Assembly (NCBI GenBank): GCA_028281215.1
Contig: JANQKH010000144.1
Coordinates: 1 to 12,354 of the forward strand
Origin: Phycisphaeraceae bacterium
GTDB taxonomy: Bacteria; Planctomycetota; Phycisphaerae; Phycisphaerales; Phycisphaeraceae
DNA length: 12,354 nt
Direction: 5' to 3'
Both the position numbers and the translations under genes were made by a program. Positions within the stretch are counted from its first letter, which is position 1; each line of letters opens with the position of its first letter. Shown piece after piece: positions 7,929 through 12,354 of this stretch. The notes under the pieces are model-generated. The model had not been told where the DNA came from. It saw nothing but the letters and a program-made list of their open reading frames with translations, and made no database searches.

Positions 7929-8348
7929 ATGACTTGGGACGACCACTACGAACGATTTCGTGCGGCGCTGAACGCTCGCCCTGTGGGTGATGTCGACCGG
8001 GCAATTCGTGAAGCGTGCAAGCATACGCATGTACAGTCGAGCGACGACATCATATGGTTACGCGAAGCGCTGGCAGACAAGGAGAGGAAGAGTTTTGTTG
8101 CAGAGGTCTACCGGTATCAGCCTGTCCCGGAAGCGCTCTTCGACGAATTCATACGCGCTGCCATCATTGATGTCGATGCGAGCAATAACCGGCGTTTTCT
8201 TGCCCCGTGCATCGAAACATTCGGCTTGGATCGTGTAAGCGAGGCGGTCCAGCAATTTGAGCGATCTGAGATCGAAGTAGAACGTTGCGGCACCGAACGA
8301 GCCAAGTATTGGTTGAGCGGGCGCTGGTCCAAACGGCGATCAACATAG
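7929..8348 (+). CDS. Hypothetical helical (HEAT-like) protein
   Basis: I do not recognise a named family with certainty. The 139-residue product has no signal peptide or membrane segment and is predicted by eye to be largely helical. A segment ALFDEFIRAAIIDVDASNN, then RRFLAPCIETFG and a VSEAVQQF helix, resembles small HEAT-repeat-like bacterial proteins of unknown function, which also carry a G..(R)AxYW motif like GTERAKYW (121-128) here. The last residues (GRWSKRRST) are basic and unlike the rest. In the frame one base away the sequence continues ALVQTAINIEG, so a frameshift near 8320 or a naturally short end are both possible. The start ATG is 36 bases after the hydrolase stop, with no clear ribosome binding site. 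Base composition seems less GC-rich than the flanking genes (by eye, not computed). The gene ends 27 bases before a REP-like repeat pair. Confidence 0.55.
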   Translation: MTWDDHYERFRAALNARPVGDVDRAIREACKHTHVQSSDDIIWLREALADKERKSFVAEVYRYQPVPEALFDEFIRAAIIDVDASNNRRFLAPCIETFGLDRVSEAVQQFERSEIEVERCGTERAKYWLSGRWSKRRST

Positions 8349-8375
8349 AGGGAGTGCCTCGACTCGAACAAACGC

Positions 8376-8457
8376 CGGGTGCCACTACTCGGCCGTAGGC
8401 AGAGTAGTGCGAATTCCACAAAGCATCACACTGCCTTCGGCCGTGTGATGGCACCCG
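8376..8457. repeat. REP/BIME-like pair of inverted 34-base units
   Basis: Two copies of a 34-base unit face each other: 8376-8409 on the + strand and 8424-8457 on the - strand, with a 14-base spacer. Each unit has a head CGGGTGCC whose last base also begins the hairpin. The hairpin has an 8-bp stem (CACTACTC/GAGTAGTG in copy 1, CATCACAC/GTGTGATG in copy 2), one mismatch, then GCC/GGC closing a three-base loop. The heads can also pair with each other (8376-8383 with 8450-8457), giving a three-way junction. The copies differ at 7 of 34 positions. Six of these are three compensatory base-pair exchanges in the stem and the seventh is in the loop. This pattern argues for selection on the fold, as in REP/BIME elements moved by RAYT transposases. 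No transposase is nearby. The element fills much of the gap between the genes ending at 8348 and starting at 8580; the rest of that gap shows nothing clear. Confidence 0.75.
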
Positions 8458-8567
8458 CTTCTCTCTCTGTGCATTTGTTATCGGTCCATCCCTCAACACG
8501 ATCGACTACATGTACGCCGTTCACCCTGTCTCCCAACCCCCATTCACGGGTTTGATTGTGCTCGGAC

Positions 8568-8573
8568 GATAAT
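8568..8573 (+). promoter_or_regulatory. -10-like hexamer before the two-TM hypothetical gene
   Basis: GATAAT ends six bases before ATG 8580, the same geometry as at panB. No Shine-Dalgarno sequence and no -35 at 16-18 bases are evident; TTGATT at 8552-8557 is too close (10 bases). Confidence 0.35.
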
Positions 8574-8579
8574 AAAGCC

Positions 8580-9239
8580 ATGTCCGAGGCTGTCTCCAGT
8601 TCTCCACTACGTCGTCTTTGTCATCATGGCATGGGTTGGTTGGCGTTGATGGTGGGGATTGCGGTGATCGGGGTGATTGCGGTGACGCCGGCGCAGCATC
8701 GGTTGGATCACGCCAAGTGGTATCAGGGTTTCGTTGAACTGTACGCCCAGCGGCAGCATGAACAGGTGCGCAATTACGAGCGATTCTCTTCGGCGTTGTC
8801 GGCCGGCGATCCGGTGGTACTGAGCCGACTGGCGTTCACGCATCTTCGGTTGAAGCCGGAGGGCGCGGAACTGGTCAGCGTGCCGCAGACTGATTTCGGC
8901 AACACGACGTACCACGTGAGCGATCAGCCGGCGTTCATTGATTCGCCGGAGATGTCAAGCGATCTGACGTCGACCGATCGTTACCACCTCGCGCTGATCG
9001 AACAGTGGTTGCACACGAGTGAGCCGGTGGTCGGGATTGATTACGCGCACTTTCAGCCGCGGCGGGACTTGGTGTCACGTCTGGCAACCGGAACGTTTCG
9101 CATTCCATTGCTGGTGATCGGCGCGATGCTGATCTGGGCGGGGCTGATGATGCCGGGATCGCGGCGGACCGACGAAGCGGACGCGGGCGAGTGGGATGAC
9201 GAGGATTGGGTCGAGGGGGAACTTGATCCAGAGGGTTGA
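8580..9239 (+). CDS. Hypothetical membrane protein with two transmembrane segments
   Basis: I do not recognise this 219-residue protein. It has a short N-terminus with basic residues (RRLCHH), a first membrane segment at about 19-36 (GWLALMVGIAVIGVIAV), an extracytoplasmic-looking domain of about 135 residues, a second membrane segment at about 175-192 (IPLLVIGAMLIWAGLM), and a very acidic C-terminal tail (about 198-219, with EWDDEDWVEGELDP). The region just after the first segment (about 38-75, with YAQRQHEQVRNYERF) is helical and charged. By the positive-inside rule both ends would lie in the cytoplasm and the middle domain outside. ATG 8580 is chosen over an in-frame GTG at 8556, which precedes the -10-like hexamer. 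The gene lies between two different palindromic repeats and upstream of nuoJ, but spacing (236 bases) and a promoter before nuoJ argue against one operon. Confidence 0.6.
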   Translation: MSEAVSSSPLRRLCHHGMGWLALMVGIAVIGVIAVTPAQHRLDHAKWYQGFVELYAQRQHEQVRNYERFSSALSAGDPVVLSRLAFTHLRLKPEGAELVSVPQTDFGNTTYHVSDQPAFIDSPEMSSDLTSTDRYHLALIEQWLHTSEPVVGIDYAHFQPRRDLVSRLATGTFRIPLLVIGAMLIWAGLMMPGSRRTDEADAGEWDDEDWVEGELDPEG

Positions 9240-9264
9240 GGCAAACACGATCATCGCACAGGTT

Positions 9265-9341
9265 CCCGCTTAGCGGGCGATCGCAGATCGCCGGTATTCA
9301 TGCGTTTTGGTCACGCCACACGGCGATCTGCGATCGCCCGC
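9265..9341. repeat. Long inverted repeat with 21-base perfect arms, each itself a hairpin
   Basis: The left arm 9273-9293 and right arm 9321-9341 are perfect reverse complements, with a 27-base loop (9294-9320). Each arm also contains its own hairpin: GGCGATC-GCA-GATCGCC on the left and GGCGATC-TGC-GATCGCC on the right. The left side has an extra small palindrome CCCGC-TTA-GCGGG (9265-9277). The layout, two facing hairpin units, is like the 8376-8457 element, but the sequence is different. It lies 26 bases after the stop of the membrane-protein gene and could act as a transcript-end structure, a repetitive element, or both. There is no T-run after it. Confidence 0.75.
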
Positions 9342-9355
9342 GAAACGGTTGAGCG

Positions 9356-9375
9356 ATCACCCGATCAAGGGTGAT
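9356..9375 (+). other. Hairpin upstream of nuoJ, possible weak terminator
   Basis: ATCACCC (9356-9362) and GGGTGAT (9369-9375) pair around a six-base loop and are followed only by TTCATC, so it lacks a proper T-run. It may help to separate the upstream gene from the nuo unit, or may be incidental. Confidence 0.3.
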
Positions 9376-9384
9376 TTCATCATC

Positions 9385-9413
9385 TTGCAAGGCGGGCGTT
9401 GCGGGTCTATCCT
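9385..9413 (+). promoter_or_regulatory. Candidate sigma70 promoter of nuoJKL
   Basis: TTGCAA (9385-9390) and TATCCT (9408-9413) are separated by exactly 17 bases, and each matches the consensus at four of six positions. The start site would be near 9420, leaving a leader of about 55 bases before nuoJ. The leader contains a four-codon frame ATG-CCC-GAT-TGA (9455-9466) in the nuoJ frame, whose stop rules out any nuoJ start before 9467. Confidence 0.45.
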
Positions 9414-9475
9414 GCCTTTTCCGCACAACCCGGCCAAGGAAGGCTCGATCAGGGATGCCCGATTGACCTGCAAGC

Positions 9476-10378
9476 ATGATTGACGCTTACGGTGTTTACA
9501 TTGCCTCAGCCGTGGGCGCGGCGGCACTCTTCATGATGATGCCGCGGCGCGGTTTCAACCCGCGCGCATTCGGCGCATTGCTTGGCGCAGCCACCCTGGG
9601 CGGCCTCTGGCTCTGGCTGAGCAAGTACCTTTTCGCGCAGGAAGAACTCGGCCTGGCGTCACAAGCGATGCCGTATTACTACATTTTCAGCGGCGTGGCG
9701 ATCGTCGCGGCGGTCCGGGTCATCACGCACACACAGCCGGTTTACGCAGCCCTTTGGTTTGTGATGGTCGTGCTCGCGTCGGCGGGGTTGTTTGTGATCC
9801 TTGGCGCCGAATTCGTCGCGTTCGGGATGGTGATCATCTACGGCGGGGCGATTCTGGTGACGTACATGTTCGTGATCATGCTCGCGTCGCAAAGCGAAGA
9901 AGCGGCTGACGAAGCGAAGGCAGCGAGCAGCGATGCGCTGGAGTATGAAAAGATCGCGCGCGAGCCGGCGGCGGCGGTGCTCGTCGGCTTTGCGCTGCTG
10001 GCGATGGTGCTTGACATCGGTTTTCGGCCGGTGGAGCGCAACCCGTCCGCGGCCGGGCCGACGGCCGTCGAACTCATCGAAGGCACGGATGATCAGCCGG
10101 CGGTACTCGCCGACCGCGCCAACCAGGCGTTGATTGAAAACGTGGACGACGAATCGCAACGCGCGGCGTTGCAAAATGTGGTGAACGCGGCGGATGGCGT
10201 GAGCAACGTCGAACAGATCGGTGTGGATATGTTTCGCGGGCATCCGCTCGGCCTGGAACTGGCGGGCGTGATTCTGTTGATCTCGCTGATCGGTGCAATC
10301 GTGATCGCCCGTCAGCGCGGTTCCCTTGATGCGATCGAACCGTCCGGTGAAACCGAAAGCGGGGTGGGTCGTGCCTGA
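9476..10378 (+). CDS. nuoJ: NADH-quinone oxidoreductase subunit J (extended form)
   Basis: NuoJ is a membrane-arm subunit of complex I, in the part linking quinone reduction to proton pumping. The conserved core is clear: the GAEFVAFGMVIIYGGAILV segment (110-128) with its YGGA helix, and the last membrane segment LGLELAGVILLISLIGAIV (258-276). At 300 residues it is much longer than E. coli NuoJ (184). It has about 58 extra N-terminal residues with two likely membrane segments (about 5-22 and 31-50), and a hydrophilic stretch of about 75 residues (about 184-257, many acidic and Gln/Asn residues) before the last helix. An in-frame stop at 9464-9466 leaves ATG 9476 as the first ATG. No strong ribosome binding site is seen. 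It overlaps nuoK by eight bases and leads a nuoJ-K-L unit. Confidence 0.9.
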   Translation: MIDAYGVYIASAVGAAALFMMMPRRGFNPRAFGALLGAATLGGLWLWLSKYLFAQEELGLASQAMPYYYIFSGVAIVAAVRVITHTQPVYAALWFVMVVLASAGLFVILGAEFVAFGMVIIYGGAILVTYMFVIMLASQSEEAADEAKAASSDALEYEKIAREPAAAVLVGFALLAMVLDIGFRPVERNPSAAGPTAVELIEGTDDQPAVLADRANQALIENVDDESQRAALQNVVNAADGVSNVEQIGVDMFRGHPLGLELAGVILLISLIGAIVIARQRGSLDAIEPSGETESGVGRA

Positions 10379-10691
10379 ACCGTTGGACGCGTTGACGTTG
10401 TCGCACTTTCTGTTGACCGGCGCGGTACTGTTTGCGCTCGGGCTGGTCGGATTCATCAGCCGGCGAAACATGATCATCATGTTTTTGTGTACGGAGATGA
10501 TGTTCCAGGGCATCGTGGTGACGCTGGTGGGATTCAGCCGGTTTCACATGAATGCGACGGGGCAGACGTTTGTGATTTTTGTGTTGACCATCGCGGCGGC
10601 GGAAGCGGCGCTGGCGCTGGGGCTGGTGGTGTTGTTGTTCCGCCGCAAACGCACGCTGGATGCATCGGCGTGGGCGGAGTTAAAAGGCTAG
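10371..10691 (+). CDS. nuoK: NADH-quinone oxidoreductase subunit K
   Basis: NuoK is a three-helix antiporter-like subunit of complex I involved in proton translocation. From GTG 10371 the product has 106 residues (E. coli 100). It has three membrane segments, about 11-29, 34-54 and 67-90, and both conserved intramembrane glutamates: E42 (in CTEMMF) and E78 (in IAAAEAALALGL). They are 36 residues apart, the spacing known for E36 and E72 in E. coli. GTG 10371 is chosen because it starts where family members start and overlaps the nuoJ stop (TGA 10376-10378), which fits translational coupling; the GGGTGGG just upstream may help ribosome binding. An in-frame ATG at 10326 would add 15 residues unlike the family. 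Confidence 0.92.
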   Translation: MPEPLDALTLSHFLLTGAVLFALGLVGFISRRNMIIMFLCTEMMFQGIVVTLVGFSRFHMNATGQTFVIFVLTIAAAEAALALGLVVLLFRRKRTLDASAWAELKG

Positions 10692-10693
10692 GA

Positions 10694-10778
10694 ATTTCGG
10701 ATTTTGGATTTCGGATTTGTTGAGCCTGTGCGGCGTATCAGATCCCCATTCCGAAATCGCAAATCCGAAATCCGAAAT
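10694..10778. repeat. Inverted heptamer repeats ATTTCGG/CCGAAAT between nuoK and nuoL
   Basis: Three and a half tandem copies of ATTTCGG (10694-10718, the second as ATTTTGG) face four copies of CCGAAAT (10751-10778, the second as CGCAAAT) across a 32-base centre. The two 25-base arms pair at 22 of 25 positions. The array begins three bases after the nuoK stop codon and its last bases give the TAA (10778-10780) that closes the nuoL frame upstream. Translations of such heptamer arrays (SDFGFRI-like peptides) are a familiar artefact in genomes of several phyla. It could fold in the nuoKL mRNA; no regulatory role can be shown from sequence alone. Confidence 0.8.
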
Positions 10779-10783
10779 AAGAC

Positions 10784-12264
10784 GTGGAAGCAGCGAAATA
10801 CATCCCGTGGTTTCCCGCAATCGGAGCCGTGCTTTGCGGCCTGTGTTGCATCAAGCCGTCGTTGAAGAAACTCGCGGCGCCGATTGCGATTGCGTCGGTG
10901 GCGTCCGCGTTTTTCTGCACGTTGTTGGTGTGGGGCGATGTGCAGGTGTTCAACTCGGACGAGCCGCAAGCGAATGTGTTGACGCTTTGGGAATGGATTC
11001 ACGTCGGTGATTCCTTCCAGGTCAACATGTCGTATTACGTCGATCCGTTGACTGTGCTGATGATGCTGGTCGTGACCGGCATCGGCACGTTGGTGACGTG
11101 GTACGCGTCGGGGTACATGGCGGGAGATCGCGGTTACGCGCGGTTCTTCGCCGCGGTGTGTTTGTTCATCTTTGCGATGACGACGCTCGTGCTCGCCGAC
11201 AACCTCGTGCTGCTCTACCTCGGCTGGGAAGGCGTCGGTCTGTGTTCGTACCTGCTGATCGGGTTTTACTACGACAAACCGTCGGCGGTGGCTGCGGCGA
11301 AAAAGGCGTTCATCGTCAACCGCATCGGCGACCTCGGCTTCGCACTCGGTATCTTCCTGACGTGGTGGCATTATGGTTCGGTGTCCCTATCGGAAGTCGC
11401 GGCGACCGCGCCGCTTGCGGCCGACCCGATCAAGGATGTGTGGATTCCCTTCCTGTTGATGTTGGGCGCATTCGGCAAGAGCGCGCAGATTCCACTTTAC
11501 GTCTGGCTCCCCGATGCGATGGAAGGTCCGACGCCGGTGTCGGCGTTGATTCATGCGGCGACGATGGTGACTGCCGGCGTTTACATGATCGCCCGTTTGC
11601 TACCGGTGTTCAGTCCGGCATTGTCGGAGTATGCGTTGCCGGTGGTGGCGTGTATCGGCGGTGTGACCGCGTTGTTCGCTGCGACGATTGCGCTGTGTCA
11701 ATACGACATCAAGCGTGTGTTCGCGTACTCCACGATTTCACAACTCGGCTACATGTTCCTCGCGGTCGGTGTGATGTCGAGCGTCGGCGCCGTCTTTCAC
11801 CTGTTCACGCACGCGTTCTTCAAAGCGTTGTTGTTCCTCACGGCCGGCTCGGTCATGCACGCGTTGGCGGGGCAACTCGACATGCGCAAGATGTCCGGCC
11901 TGCGGCACAAGATGCCGATCACGGCGTACCTGATGCTCATCGGCTGCCTTGCGCTGGCTGGTGTGCCGCCGTTGGCGGGCTTTTTCAGCAAGGACATGAT
12001 CCTCGCCGCCGTGATGGAGCGAGGCATGGGTGATCACGGTGATAAGCTGTTTATTCTGCTCGCGCTGGTCGGTTTGCTGACGGCGTTTCTCACTGCGTTT
12101 TACACCTTCCGTCTTTGGTTCCGCGTGTTCATGGGGCCGGAGCAGTACGAGATGGGTGAGGAACACCACGCTGATGAAGATGATGCGCACGGCTCGGCGG
12201 ATGAAGGCGGTTACCACATCGAGCATCATCACGAGCCGCATGAAATGCCGTTCTGGAAGATGAA
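10784..12264 (+). CDS. nuoL: NADH-quinone oxidoreductase subunit L (3' truncated)
   Basis: NuoL is the distal antiporter-like proton-pumping subunit of complex I. The start is GTG 10784, because TAA at 10778-10780 closes the frame just upstream; the ribosome binding site is poor. The visible 494 residues contain the signature segments: LGWEGVGLCSYLLIGF (146-161) with the conserved Glu E149, a GKSAQIPL stretch (231-238) with the pump Lys K232, GPTPVSALIHAATMVTAGVY (248-267), HLFTHAFFKALLFL (339-352) with H343 and K348, and LAGVPPLAGFFSKD (391-404). An acidic and His-rich loop (about 459-486) precedes MPFWKMN. E. coli NuoL has 613 residues, so about a fifth of the gene is missing. The + strand frame stays open to the window end, but from 12265 on it no longer resembles NuoL, because the sequence folds back on itself. 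nuoM and nuoN would be expected downstream. Confidence 0.93.
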
Positions 12265-12354
12265 CCCACCGCGAGCAGGACCAGCGGCGCATTCATCTTC
12301 CAGAACGGCATTTCATGCGGCTCGTGATGATGCTCGATGTGGTAACCGCCTTCA
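12202..12354. other. Terminal fold-back: perfect 63-base inverted repeat, probable artefact
   Basis: Positions 12202-12264 and 12292-12354 are perfect reverse complements around a 27-base loop (12265-12291), and the second arm runs to the very last base. The first arm encodes NuoL up to MPFWKMN. Read on the - strand, the second arm followed by the loop encodes MPFWKMNAPLVLLAVG, which is just how NuoL proteins continue. The genuine genome order is therefore 12202-12264 followed by the reverse complement of 12265-12291. This is what a chimeric fold-back read, or an assembler walking a hairpin in the graph, would leave at a contig end. Confidence 0.85.

Noticed and set aside
8376..8457. A CRISPR array or tRNA-like cloverleaf
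   Set aside because: There are only two units, inverted rather than direct, with a 14-base spacer. The three-way junction lacks any tRNA anticodon arm, T-loop or acceptor features.
9659..10513. A 284-codon - strand frame opposite nuoJ and nuoK
   Set aside because: Its translation is Arg/His-rich with no motif and covers two well-supported complex I genes on the other strand.
11098..12033. A 311-codon + strand frame within nuoL
   Set aside because: It is the shifted frame of nuoL. The nuoL frame has all family motifs over this stretch, while this frame gives an Arg-rich, low-complexity product.
12202..12354. An invertible DNA switch within nuoL
   Set aside because: Two 63-base inverted arms around a 27-base segment could suggest site-specific inversion. 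However, the second arm is only a reversed copy of NuoL coding sequence, it ends at the last base of the window, and no recombinase is present. A fold-back artefact explains everything more simply.

Overview
This 12.35 kb window is moderately GC-rich and almost entirely coding on the + strand. It looks like chromosome from a member of the Planctomycetota. The main pointer is an exported DUF1592-type multi-domain cytochrome c protein followed by a Tat-exported DUF1552 protein, a pair typical of that phylum, although Myxococcota and Verrucomicrobiota also carry related pairs. The compositional repeats agree with this. I can give the phylum with moderate confidence and nothing finer. No rRNA, tRNA, CRISPR array, transposase or phage gene was seen.

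Layout. (1) Positions 2-3423: 5'-truncated DUF1592-family c-type cytochrome protein, then the DUF1552 protein. (2) 3478-4143: GmhA-like SIS-domain phosphosugar isomerase. (3) 4207-5052: panB, ketopantoate hydroxymethyltransferase. (4) 5271-6839: HtrA/DegP-type serine protease with one membrane anchor and two PDZ domains, closed by a strong intrinsic terminator. (5) 6915-7892: nitrilase-superfamily carbon-nitrogen hydrolase. (6) 7929-8348 and 8580-9239: two genes I do not recognise, one soluble and helical, one with two membrane segments. (7) 9476 to the end: nuoJ, nuoK and a truncated nuoL, membrane subunits of respiratory complex I, apparently a transcription unit of its own that starts at nuoJ.

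The middle genes do not form one pathway. They read as single-gene units, and several have a -10-like hexamer only 6-8 bases before the ATG, which suggests leaderless mRNAs. The two genes with clear Shine-Dalgarno sequences (DUF1552, htrA) encode proteins that enter or cross the membrane.

The non-coding DNA holds the most unusual material. Positions 8376-8457 carry two inverted copies of a 34-base unit with a conserved head and a hairpin whose stem differences are compensatory, like a REP/BIME element. A second element at 9265-9341 has perfect 21-base inverted arms, each itself a hairpin. Inverted runs of the heptamer ATTTCGG/CCGAAAT separate nuoK from nuoL. The last 153 bases are a perfect 63-base inverted repeat around a 27-base loop that breaks nuoL. 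The loop restores the NuoL sequence when read in reverse complement, so this is best explained as a fold-back or assembly artefact at a contig end. I found no convincing new multi-gene system here.
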